DNA of 59,433 nucleotides from Zoogloea sp. (lineage in GTDB: Bacteria > Pseudomonadota > Gammaproteobacteria > Burkholderiales > Rhodocyclaceae), in the NCBI GenBank assembly GCA_016720685.1, contig JADKKC010000030.1, forward strand, positions 1 through 59,433. Reading direction: 5' to 3'. The notes below the pieces were generated by a model. That model worked only from the letters and a program-made list of their open reading frames with translations. It had not been told where the DNA came from and ran no database searches. The position numbers and the translations under genes were made by a program. This document shows, piece after piece, positions 30,418-38,198 of the stretch (the first letter of the stretch is position 1; each line of letters starts with the position of its first letter).

Positions 30418-31707
30418 ATGAGCGCAATTGTTGATGTCATTGCCCGCGAGATACTCGATTCCCGCGGCAACCCCACCGTTGAAGCCGATGTGCTCCTGGA
30501 ATCCGGCGTGATGGGTCGCGCCGCTGTTCCGTCCGGCGCCTCCACCGGCTCACGCGAGGCCATTGAGCTGCGCGACGGTGATGCCAGCCGTTACCTCGGC
30601 AAGGGCGTGCTGCAGGCCGTCGAGAACATCAACACCGAAATCTCGGAAACCCTGATCGGCCTCGATGCTGAGGAGCAGGCCTTCATCGACAAGACCCTGA
30701 TCGACCTGGACGGCACCGAGAACAAGTCCCGGCTCGGCGCCAATGCGCTGCTGGCTGTTTCGATGGCGGTTGCCAAGGCTGCCGCTGAAGAAGCCGGCTT
30801 GCCGCTGTATCGTTACTTCGGTGGTTCCGGCGGCATGGCCCTGCCGGTGCCGATGATGAACGTCATCAACGGCGGCGCCCACGCCAACAACTCCCTCGAC
30901 ATCCAGGAATGCATGATCATGCCGGTTGGCGTGAAGAGCTTCCGCGAAGCCCTGCGCTGCGGTGCCGAGATCTTCCATCACCTGAAGAAGCTGACCGACA
31001 AGAAGGGCTACCCCACCACTGTCGGCGACGAAGGCGGCTTTGCCCCGAACGTTTCGGGCACCGAAGAAGCCCTCAACATGATCCTCGAGGCGACCGTCAA
31101 CGCAGGCTACGAGCCGGGCCGTGATGTGGTTCTGGCTCTCGATTGCGCGGCTTCCGAGTTCTACAAGAACGGCAGGTACGAGCTGGCTGGCGAAGGCCTG
31201 TCGCTCACGTCGGAAGGTTTTACCGACTACCTCGCCACGCTGGTCGAAAAGTTTCCCATCGTTTCCATCGAGGACGGCATGGCCGAGGGCGACTGGGAAG
31301 GCTGGAAGATTCTGACCGATCGTCTCGGCAAGCACGTTCAGATCGTTGGTGACGACCTCTTCGTGACCAATACCCGCATCCTGAAAGAAGGCATCGAGAA
31401 GGGTGTCGCCAACTCGATCCTCATCAAGATCAACCAGATCGGCACCTTGACCGAAACCTTCGCTGCGGTCGAAATGGCCAAGCGTGCGGGCTACACCGCG
31501 GTGATCTCCCACCGCTCCGGCGAGACCGAAGATTCCACCATCGCCGACATCGCCGTGGGCCTCAACGCGATGCAGATCAAGACCGGCTCGCTGTCCCGTT
31601 CGGATCGTATCTCCAAGTACAACCAGCTGCTGCGCATCGAGGAAGATCTTGGCGATACCGCCTTCTACCCTGGTGTTTCCGCCTTCTACAACCTGCGTAA
31701 TCGCTGA
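30418..31707 (+). CDS. eno: Enolase (phosphopyruvate hydratase)
   Basis: The 429-residue glycolytic enzyme interconverts 2-phosphoglycerate and phosphoenolpyruvate. The N-terminal domain starts IVDVIAREILDSRGNPTVE. Metal and catalytic regions include SIEDGMAEGDWEGW near residues 281-294, the Lys in LIKINQIGTLTE near 338-349, and SHRSGETEDSTIADIAVG near 362-379. It is intact and full length. A purine-rich AAAGAGAGAGAAAG precedes the ATG. FtsB follows after 53 bases, a conserved neighbour across beta- and gammaproteobacteria. Confidence 0.98.
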   Translation: MSAIVDVIAREILDSRGNPTVEADVLLESGVMGRAAVPSGASTGSREAIELRDGDASRYLGKGVLQAVENINTEISETLIGLDAEEQAFIDKTLIDLDGTENKSRLGANALLAVSMAVAKAAAEEAGLPLYRYFGGSGGMALPVPMMNVINGGAHANNSLDIQECMIMPVGVKSFREALRCGAEIFHHLKKLTDKKGYPTTVGDEGGFAPNVSGTEEALNMILEATVNAGYEPGRDVVLALDCAASEFYKNGRYELAGEGLSLTSEGFTDYLATLVEKFPIVSIEDGMAEGDWEGWKILTDRLGKHVQIVGDDLFVTNTRILKEGIEKGVANSILIKINQIGTLTETFAAVEMAKRAGYTAVISHRSGETEDSTIADIAVGLNAMQIKTGSLSRSDRISKYNQLLRIEEDLGDTAFYPGVSAFYNLRNR

Positions 31708-31715
31708 TCGCAGGC

Positions 31716-31745
31716 GGGGTTGGCCGGTTCAGGCCGGCCGACCCC
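31716..31745 (+). terminator. Hairpin between eno and ftsB
   Basis: A 12-bp stem with one G-T pair (31716-31727 with 31734-31745) and a 6-base loop lies just after the eno stop. There is no T tract, so partial termination or mRNA processing is more likely than full termination. Confidence 0.45.
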
Positions 31746-31760
31746 CAGCTGGATGTTCCC

Positions 31761-32036
31761 ATGCGCTGGCCTACTCTCGTCCTTACGCTTCTCGTCATAG
31801 TCTTGCAGTATCCCCTGTGGATCGGCAAGGGCGGCTGGCTGCGCGTCTGGGAAGTTGAAAAACAGCTGACAGCCCAGAAAGAGGGCAACAACAAGCTGGA
31901 GCAGCGCAATACCGGCCTTGAGGCTGAAGTGCGTGATCTGAAGACGGGTTACGAAGCCGTCGAAGAGCGGGCGCGATTCGAGCTTGGCCTCACCAAGCCG
32001 GACGAAGTCTTTGTCCAGATTCCCCAGTTGAAGTAG
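31761..32036 (+). CDS. ftsB: Cell division protein FtsB
   Basis: The 91-residue bitopic protein has a short cytoplasmic N-terminus, one transmembrane helix (about residues 4-20), then a periplasmic coiled coil (about 28-70) rich in heptad-like Glu, Lys and Leu. It ends in a small GLTKPDEVFVQI segment typical of FtsB. FtsB joins FtsL and FtsQ in the divisome and helps activate septal cell-wall synthesis. Its position just after eno is the conserved location. It converges with pgi; a weak stem (CCGGAAA/TTTCCGG, 32044-32072) lies between them. Confidence 0.93.
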   Translation: MRWPTLVLTLLVIVLQYPLWIGKGGWLRVWEVEKQLTAQKEGNNKLEQRNTGLEAEVRDLKTGYEAVEERARFELGLTKPDEVFVQIPQLK

Positions 32037-32075
32037 GCAGACGCCGGAAAGCTGTGAAGCGGCAATTTCCGGGGC

Positions 32076-33701
32076 TCATGTGCCGGACATTCCTTTGATG
32101 GCCGCAAGCAGTCCAAGCGTAGAACCATCCCTTTTCGCGTTGGCACCGTTCTCGATGCTGCGTGCCATGTTCTTCCCCAATTCGACCCCGTACTGGTCGA
32201 AGCTGTTGATTCCCCAAATCCATCCCTGCACAAAAACCTTGTGTTCATAGAGCGCAAGGAGTTGCCCGACGCTGAACGGTGTAATCGCCGGCATGAGCAG
32301 CGTCGTGCTCGGCTGATCGCCTGGGCAGACCAGATGCGGAGCGAGGCGTTCGATCTCGTTTTCGTCCACACCACGTGCCCGGAGTTCGTCCCGCGCTTCG
32401 CCCAGTGTGCGACCCAGCATGAGGGCCGCCGATTGCGCCAGGGCGTTGTCGATCAGGCTGAGGGTGGCTGGCGAGGGGGCAGCGCAGACCGGCACCACGA
32501 AGTCGAAGGCGACCTTGCGGGTGCCCTGGTAGAAAAGCTGGTGGTAGGCGTGCTGGCCGACAGTCCCTGGCCCGCCGAAAATGATGGGTGCGGTTTGCCA
32601 GCGGACTTGCTTGCCGCTGCGATCGACGGATTTTCCGTTGCTCTCCATTTCGAGTTGCTGGAGGTAGGAGGGCAAGCTGCGCAGGCGGTGGCTGTAGGGC
32701 AGCATCGCGTGGCTGTCGATGCCGAGGAAGGTCGCGTTCCAGATGCCGAGCAGGGCGGCCAGTACGGGCAGGTTGGTGGCGAAGGGCGCGCTGGCAAAGT
32801 GCGCATCCATGCTGCGTCCGCCGGCGAGGAATTCGTCGAAAGCGTCTGTGCCGAAGGCGAGCATCAGCGGCAGGCCGATTGCCGACCACACCGAGAAGCG
32901 TCCGCCAACCCATTCCGGCATCGGGAAAATGACGTCTGCCATGATGCCGAAATCACGGGCTGCGGCGACGTTGTTGCTGATGGCAACGAAATGCCGCGAG
33001 ATGTCAGCGTCTTTTCCGAGTGCGCTGGTGAGCCATGCCAGGGCTGTTCTGGCATTGAACAGGGTTTCGGCCGTGGAGAAGCTCTTCGAGGCGACGATGA
33101 AAAGTGTCTCTTCCGGATTGGCTCGCTGCAGGATTGCTTCAATCTCGGTGGGATCGATATTCGCGGCGAAAGACAGCTCGAGGCGCTGCGGAATCGAGGG
33201 CGCAAAGGCTTCTGCCAGGAGGCGGGGGCCGAGATCGGAGCCGCCAATGCCAATGTGGACGACATGCCTGATCCTGCGGCCCGTGGCGCTGACTGCGTCA
33301 CCCTGGTGAATCCTGGTTACGAATTCCTTGAGGCGCTTGTGCGTGGCTGAAATTTCGTCACGGGCTGCGACAGGCGTGCGCTCGAAAAGCCGTGCGGCGC
33401 AGTGCAGCACGGCGCGGCGTTCCGTGAAGTTGATCAGTTCACCTGACAGCATTGAGTCAATGCCAGTCTGAAGACTCGCCTCGTCGGCCAGCGCCAGGAG
33501 CTCGAGCATGATGGCGGCGTTGATCTGCTGTTTCGAGTAATCGAGGAGCAGTCCGTCGCTGGCGCACGAGAAACGCGCAAAACGATCTTCATCATGCTCG
33601 AACGCCTCGCGCAGAGTGCGTGTGCCGATTGCTGCGGCGTGGCGTTGGAGGGCGGAGGCGGCGCTGCTTTGGTCCAGGCGGAAAGAAAGGTGATCAGTCA
33701 C
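32076..33701 (-). CDS. pgi: Glucose-6-phosphate isomerase
   Basis: The 541-residue enzyme interconverts glucose-6-phosphate and fructose-6-phosphate. Conserved segments are HVVHIGIGGSDLGPRL near residues 130-145, VASKSFSTAET, a GGRFSVWSAIGLPL signature and the C-terminal INSFDQYGVELGK with the catalytic Lys. I chose the GTG at 33701, which gives the family-like start V(M)TDHLSF and overlaps the stop of the upstream glycosyltransferase by 8 bases. A GTG at 33740 is an alternative that would add 13 residues and lengthen the overlap. The gene converges with ftsB. Confidence 0.93.
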   Translation of the reverse strand: MTDHLSFRLDQSSAASALQRHAAAIGTRTLREAFEHDEDRFARFSCASDGLLLDYSKQQINAAIMLELLALADEASLQTGIDSMLSGELINFTERRAVLHCAARLFERTPVAARDEISATHKRLKEFVTRIHQGDAVSATGRRIRHVVHIGIGGSDLGPRLLAEAFAPSIPQRLELSFAANIDPTEIEAILQRANPEETLFIVASKSFSTAETLFNARTALAWLTSALGKDADISRHFVAISNNVAAARDFGIMADVIFPMPEWVGGRFSVWSAIGLPLMLAFGTDAFDEFLAGGRSMDAHFASAPFATNLPVLAALLGIWNATFLGIDSHAMLPYSHRLRSLPSYLQQLEMESNGKSVDRSGKQVRWQTAPIIFGGPGTVGQHAYHQLFYQGTRKVAFDFVVPVCAAPSPATLSLIDNALAQSAALMLGRTLGEARDELRARGVDENEIERLAPHLVCPGDQPSTTLLMPAITPFSVGQLLALYEHKVFVQGWIWGINSFDQYGVELGKNMARSIENGANAKRDGSTLGLLAAIKGMSGT

Positions 33702-35322
33702 GGCGATAAAGTCTGAAAATCTCGGCTTTGCGGCCACCACCGAGGCGGCGCTCCCACATCATGAGGCCCTCACCCCGGATGTTTCGGGGATTGCCGCCGG
33801 TGTTATAGGTCAACAGCATTTTGCATTCGGTGGCCGCGCCGTAAGGGCGGGTACGAACGTCAGCGAAATAATCCAGCGCGGCGCGCTGTGTGTCGCCGAG
33901 GCCTTTGCGGGCGATGCAGCCTTGTTGCTGCCTGGCCAGAACGGCCCCGAGTTCGCTTGCTACCGGCTGGTAGTTCTTGGTGTAGGCGAACCAGGGCTGC
34001 CAGAGTGTGACCGCGAGGCACCACAGGAGGGTCATCCCCAGCGCCCAGTTGGTGGTGCCGCGCACGGGAGTGCGCCGGGTCAGCATCGGCAGGAAAATCA
34101 GGGTCAGGCTGATAAGGGCGCCGATCACGCCTCCCGAGGCCAGGCTTACGCCGGGAAAATCGGGTGCCATTTTTGCGACCTGGCGCGCCAGTCCTGGCGG
34201 CCAGCCAAAATGCAGGGCGCTCCAGCCGAGCCAGACGAGCAGCGCAAAAAAGGTGAAGGCCATCACGCCGAACCAGTCGAAGGCGTTGGCTGCGCCGCGG
34301 CGCAGGCTCGCAACCCCAAGCGCGGCCAGCAGACAGAGGGGCGGGAGGACCGGGAGCGCGTTGGCGGGGCGAAGGTTGCCGGTTGTTGCCACAACGACGA
34401 GGGCCAGCAGGGCTGCCGTGATGGGTAGCGCCAGCCCGAGTGTTGTCAGGGATTGCCTGCCGCGCCAGATGCCCCAGCCCGCGATGGGCCACAGCGGCCA
34501 GGCGAACCAGCCCAGAAGTTGCAGGAGCTTGTCGAACTCGGCCAGGTGGGAGGCGTGGGGCAGTGCGGCGGCGAGTTCGTCCTTCCACCACAGGGCGAGT
34601 TCGCCCGGGTGTGTCAGGGCGATGCCAAGCAGCCACGAGCCGCCGATGAGGCTTGCGACCGCGAGACCGAGGGCCGTGGCGCCGAAAACCGTGCGTGTGC
34701 GGCAGTCGGGGCACAGCACGGGGGCAGCGAGCATGACCGGCAGTGTCAGCACCACGCCGGGAAGGCCGCCCGCGAGGAAGGCCAGGCCGCTTCCGATGCC
34801 GGCTTCGAGTCCACCGTGAACAGGGCGATCCTTTATATGGGCCAGCCCGGCGTAGCACAGGGCCATGCCTGCCAGTTGGGCCAGCATCGGCTGGGTTTCG
34901 TGGGCATGGACCACCAGGCCGACGGAGCCGAGCCCGAGCAGGATGGCGGGCGAGAACGCGGCCGCGCCGTAAAGGCGTTTTGCGGCAAGGCCGATCCAGT
35001 ACAGGAAGGCCGCGGTGAACACGCTGCTGGCGAGGCGGGCTGCGTCGTGAACCGGGATCCACCCACCCAGGGCCTTGGCCAGAATGGCGCCGACCCAGTA
35101 GTAGAGCGGCGGATAATCGTGAAAGGGCTCGCCGGCCAGCTCGGGCAGCAGCCAGCTACCGCGGGTCAGGATGGCGTGGATGGGCCCCAGGTGGGTGAGA
35201 TCGTCACCGCGCCACGGAAGGTGTCCGGTGGCGCCGACAAGCAGATACACGGCGATGAGCAATGCCAGTGGCCAGCCCTCGAAAGAGGCCGGCAGGGCGA
35301 AGCGGGGGGCGGCGTTGGGCAT
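33694..35322 (-). CDS. GT39-type membrane glycosyltransferase (dolichyl-phosphate-mannose transferase-like)
   Basis: The 542-residue polytopic protein has a first membrane helix near residues 18-36 and the acidic loop LPWRGDDLTHLG. The EPFHDYPPLYYWVG segment is typical of GT39/ArnT-like enzymes. Ten or more hydrophobic segments follow, then a soluble C-terminal periplasmic domain (about 430-542). It should use a polyprenyl-linked sugar on the periplasmic side. It is a third, more divergent relative of the two genes at 10922-13940. The ATG at 35322 is preferred over an upstream in-frame start. The gene overlaps pgi by 8 bases. Confidence 0.8.
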   Translation of the reverse strand: MPNAAPRFALPASFEGWPLALLIAVYLLVGATGHLPWRGDDLTHLGPIHAILTRGSWLLPELAGEPFHDYPPLYYWVGAILAKALGGWIPVHDAARLASSVFTAAFLYWIGLAAKRLYGAAAFSPAILLGLGSVGLVVHAHETQPMLAQLAGMALCYAGLAHIKDRPVHGGLEAGIGSGLAFLAGGLPGVVLTLPVMLAAPVLCPDCRTRTVFGATALGLAVASLIGGSWLLGIALTHPGELALWWKDELAAALPHASHLAEFDKLLQLLGWFAWPLWPIAGWGIWRGRQSLTTLGLALPITAALLALVVVATTGNLRPANALPVLPPLCLLAALGVASLRRGAANAFDWFGVMAFTFFALLVWLGWSALHFGWPPGLARQVAKMAPDFPGVSLASGGVIGALISLTLIFLPMLTRRTPVRGTTNWALGMTLLWCLAVTLWQPWFAYTKNYQPVASELGAVLARQQQGCIARKGLGDTQRAALDYFADVRTRPYGAATECKMLLTYNTGGNPRNIRGEGLMMWERRLGGGRKAEIFRLYRRD

Positions 35323-35383
35323 GGCTTGGGCGGCTCGGTCGGTGTGCCTGTAGCGTGGCGCTGGCAACAATCAGCAGACGATA

Positions 35384-35409
35384 AAAAAGGCAGCCTCGGC
35401 TGCCTTTTT
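35384..35409 (-). terminator. Intrinsic terminator of rpmE
   Basis: 11-bp arms AAAAAGGCAGC and GCTGCCTTTTT flank a CTCG loop. On the minus strand a T run follows the stem, 28 bases beyond the rpmE stop. The T tract on the plus side makes it bidirectional in form. Confidence 0.85.
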
Positions 35410-35436
35410 CGGTCGATGCCGGCGAATGGGCGGTGA

Positions 35437-35655
35437 TCAGCCCAGGCGCTGCACGGAACCGTACTTCTGGCGGAAGCGCTCGACGCGACCCGCGGTGTCG
35501 ACGATCTTTTGCTTGCCGGTGTAGAACGGGTGGCAGGCGGCGCAAACTTCCACGTGGTACTTGGGCTTGCCCATGGTGGAGCGGGTGGTGAAAACGCTGC
35601 CGCAGGAGCAGGTTACTTCCACTTCGGTGTAGTTCGGATGGATATCGGCTTTCAT
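35437..35655 (-). CDS. rpmE: 50S ribosomal protein L31, zinc-binding type
   Basis: The 72-residue protein has the four zinc cysteines of the C+ form: C16 and C18 (in TCSCGS) and C38 and C41 (in VCAACHPF). The family-wide HPFYTGKQK segment follows. It binds the large ribosomal subunit near the 5S rRNA. AAAGGA lies about 7 bases before the ATG. No zinc-free paralogue (rpmE2) is in the window. It is a single-gene unit with its own terminator; a small leader hairpin is described separately. Confidence 0.97.
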   Translation of the reverse strand: MKADIHPNYTEVEVTCSCGSVFTTRSTMGKPKYHVEVCAACHPFYTGKQKIVDTAGRVERFRQKYGSVQRLG

Positions 35656-35680
35656 CGCGGGGTTCCTTTGAGTTGCAAGT

Positions 35681-35701
35681 GGGTGGTGAATTTGGCCACC
35701 C
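35681..35701 (-). promoter_or_regulatory. Possible leader hairpin of rpmE
   Basis: Arms GGGTGG and CCACCC (35681-35686 and 35696-35701) with a 9-base loop lie 25 bases upstream of the rpmE start, in the mRNA leader. L31 leaders that bind the protein are known in several bacterial groups. Whether this is one is uncertain. Confidence 0.3.
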
Positions 35702-35744
35702 GGAAACGCAGTATTTTGAACTATTTCAGCGTCTTGGGCAAGGT

Positions 35745-37007
35745 TTATAAAAACCTGGCGACAAAGGCGCCAACGCGGTCAGCCGGCAGGGGAAGCCAGA
35801 CCCGGTGATCGCTGCCCGGAACGCGCTGAATTTCATCGCCGGACGGGCTGACGAGGCGTTCGACGCGGATCTCGCTGTTGCCGGAGGGGTGCACGAGTTC
35901 GAGCCGGTCGCCAATGCCAAAGCCGTTCTTCGAGGCGATTTCGGCCATGCCGCGTTCGGCATCAAAAGACACGACATCGCCCACGTAAAGGCTGCGGCCG
36001 GATTCCGAGTGGCCGCGCAGGTAGTTCTGGGTTTCGTGGGGTGTGTGGCGCTGCAGGAAGCCGTCTGTGTAGCCGCGGTTGGCGAGGCCTTCGAGCTGGC
36101 CGAGCAGGGCCGGGTCGAGGCCACGGCCTGCAACCGCATCGTCGATGGCCTGGCGGTAGGCCTGGCAGGTGCGGGCAACGTAATAGGGGCTCTTGGTCCG
36201 GCCTTCGATCTTGAAGGAGTCGATGCCGATTTCGGTGAGCCGCTGGATGTGCTCGATGGCGCGCAGATCCTTGGAGTTCAGGATGTAGGTGCCGTGCTCG
36301 TCTTCTTCGATGGGCATGTATTCGCCGGCGCGCTTGCTCGGTTCTTCGAGCAGGTAGACGTCACCGCTGGCGTCGGATTTGCCTTCGTGGGTCTTGAAAT
36401 CCCAGCGGCAGGCGTTGGTGCAGGTGCCCTGGTTGGGGTCGCGGTGGTTGAAGTAGCCCGACAGCAGGCAGCGGCCCGAGTAGGCGATGCACAGGGCGCC
36501 GTGGATGAAGACTTCGAGTTCGGTGTCGGGGCAGTCCTGGCGGATCGAGGTGATTTCGTCGATGGACAGCTCGCGGGACAGGATGACCCGCGAGATGCCG
36601 GCCATTTTCCAGAAGCGCACGGCGGCGCCATTGACGGTGTTGGCCTGGACTGAGAGGTGGATGGGCATGTCCGGGAAATTCTCGCGGACCATCATGATCA
36701 GGCCGGGGTCGGACATAATCAGGGCGTCCGGGCCGAGGGCGATGACCGGCGCGATGTCCTTGATGAAAGTCTTGATCTTGGCGCCGTGGGGATAGATGTT
36801 GGCGACGACATAGAATTTTTTTCCCAGCGCGTGGGCGCGCTGGATGCCGTCGGCGAGGACGGGCAGCTCGCCGAAATCATTGTTGCGCACGCGCAGCGAA
36901 TAGCGTGGCTGGCCGGCGTAGATGGCGCTGGCGCCGAAGCCGAAGGCGGTGTCGAGCATGGCCAGGGAGCCGGCCGGCGCGAGGAGTTCCGGGGTTTTGC
37001 GGGTCAT
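35745..37007 (-). CDS. trhP: U32-family tRNA hydroxylation protein TrhP (YegQ)
   Basis: The 420-residue protein belongs to the U32 'peptidase' family. TrhP uses prephenate-dependent chemistry to make 5-hydroxyuridine at the tRNA wobble position. The N-terminus LLAPAGSLAMLDTAFGFGA and the central Cys-rich signature HGALCIAYSGRCLLSGYFNHR with CTNACRW are present; these cysteines probably bind an Fe-S cluster. It ends with a C-terminal beta-barrel region (about 330-420). It is slightly shorter than E. coli YegQ. It lies 45 bases downstream of the DnaJ-like gene, and the next minus-strand gene is rpmE, so this is a translation-related neighbourhood. Confidence 0.9.
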   Translation of the reverse strand: MTRKTPELLAPAGSLAMLDTAFGFGASAIYAGQPRYSLRVRNNDFGELPVLADGIQRAHALGKKFYVVANIYPHGAKIKTFIKDIAPVIALGPDALIMSDPGLIMMVRENFPDMPIHLSVQANTVNGAAVRFWKMAGISRVILSRELSIDEITSIRQDCPDTELEVFIHGALCIAYSGRCLLSGYFNHRDPNQGTCTNACRWDFKTHEGKSDASGDVYLLEEPSKRAGEYMPIEEDEHGTYILNSKDLRAIEHIQRLTEIGIDSFKIEGRTKSPYYVARTCQAYRQAIDDAVAGRGLDPALLGQLEGLANRGYTDGFLQRHTPHETQNYLRGHSESGRSLYVGDVVSFDAERGMAEIASKNGFGIGDRLELVHPSGNSEIRVERLVSPSGDEIQRVPGSDHRVWLPLPADRVGAFVARFL

Positions 37008-37052
37008 GAATAATGCGGCAGGTTGGGGCGCACGCGGAGGGCGTGCCGGGGG

Positions 37053-38078
37053 TCAGCGGTAAGCGTCCAGCGCTTTGCTCCACTGGGCCAGGGTGGGGCT
37101 CTGGGTGTGGAGTTGGCTCTGGAGGAGCTCTTCGGCCATTTCGAGCATGGCTTTTTGTTCTTTGCCGAGAAACTGGATCGGCTGGGTTTCGAGGTGAACC
37201 AGGAGGTCGCCCGCCTTGCGCCGGCCGCGGCCGGGGAAGCCGGCTTCCGGGACGCGGATTTCGGAGTTCGATGCGCCTTCGTTCAGCAGTACTTCACGCA
37301 CGCCGGTGAGGGTTGGCACTTCGATGGTTCCGCCCGCGAGGAGGCGGAAGATGCTGACCGGCACCTTGACGTGGACGTCGTGCTTTTCGAGGCGGAAAAG
37401 CGCGTGGGGGAGCGCCTTGAGTGTGAGATAGAGATCGCCGGGCTCGCCGTTTGCGGGGGCCGGGCCGCCCTGGCCTGCAACGCGGAGCTCCTCGCCCGGA
37501 AGCATCGCCGGCGGAATGCTCACGGCGAGCTGGCGATCGGCGGGGTTCCAGCCGCGGCCTTCACAGGACGGGCAGCGGGTGTCGGTGGTGAAGCCCTTGC
37601 CGCTGCAGTGCGGGCAGGGTTTGAGGCCGCCGTCGAGACGCAGGCGGCCGCTGCCGTGGCAGTGGCTGCACATGCTGGTGCGGCCGTAGCTGCGCTGGCC
37701 GCTGCCCTCGCATTCGCCGCAATCGACGCGACCGGCCACGGTGACGGTGACGGTTGCGCCCCGGGCGGCCTGGATGAGGTCGACGAAGACTTCCTGGCGG
37801 CGATCTTCGCCCTTGGGTTTGCGGCTTTTGGGTGGCGGCTTCGGGGGGGATTCGGGGGCGGGCTCGTCCCTGGCGTCGGTGTCGTCGCCCGCGTCGTCAG
37901 GGTTGCGGCTGAGGTGTTCGAAGGCCTCGCGGACGAGGCGAAACTGGACGTGGGCCTGGGGATCGGCGTTGCGGTCCGGGTGCCAGCGCATGGCCAGGCG
38001 CTTGTAGGCGCGCTTGATCTCGGCGGCACTGGCATCGGGCGCAACGCCCAGGATTTGATGGAAATCGACGGCAGACAT
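37053..38078 (-). CDS. DnaJ-like co-chaperone without a Gly/Phe region
   Basis: The 341-residue protein has a J domain (residues 4-60) with the HPD motif at 33-35. It has a charged, Pro-rich linker (about 60-95) and a zinc-binding domain with four CxxCxGxG repeats at C120, C137, C155 and C169. C-terminal substrate-binding domains follow. The usual Gly/Phe-rich linker of DnaJ is missing, so this is probably a second, specialised DnaJ and not the dnaK-linked one. It should stimulate an Hsp70 ATPase. No Shine-Dalgarno precedes the ATG; a TAGAAT hexamer (38085-38090 on the minus strand) ends six bases before it, which suggests a leaderless mRNA. Confidence 0.88.
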   Translation of the reverse strand: MSAVDFHQILGVAPDASAAEIKRAYKRLAMRWHPDRNADPQAHVQFRLVREAFEHLSRNPDDAGDDTDARDEPAPESPPKPPPKSRKPKGEDRRQEVFVDLIQAARGATVTVTVAGRVDCGECEGSGQRSYGRTSMCSHCHGSGRLRLDGGLKPCPHCSGKGFTTDTRCPSCEGRGWNPADRQLAVSIPPAMLPGEELRVAGQGGPAPANGEPGDLYLTLKALPHALFRLEKHDVHVKVPVSIFRLLAGGTIEVPTLTGVREVLLNEGASNSEIRVPEAGFPGRGRRKAGDLLVHLETQPIQFLGKEQKAMLEMAEELLQSQLHTQSPTLAQWSKALDAYR

Positions 38079-38198
38079 TTCGATATTCTATCTCGTCGCG
38101 CGCAATCGACGGGGCTGCGATGTGCGGCCGGGCGAACTCCGGATGCGGGCCGAAGTGCGCTGCCCGAGTGTGTCGTGGTGCGCGAACGCCGCGCTGAG

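Noticed and set aside
36000..38100. Long plus-strand open frames opposite trhP and the DnaJ-like gene
   Set aside because: They mirror high-GC genes on the other strand and encode no recognisable domain; opposite-strand frames of this kind occur throughout the window.
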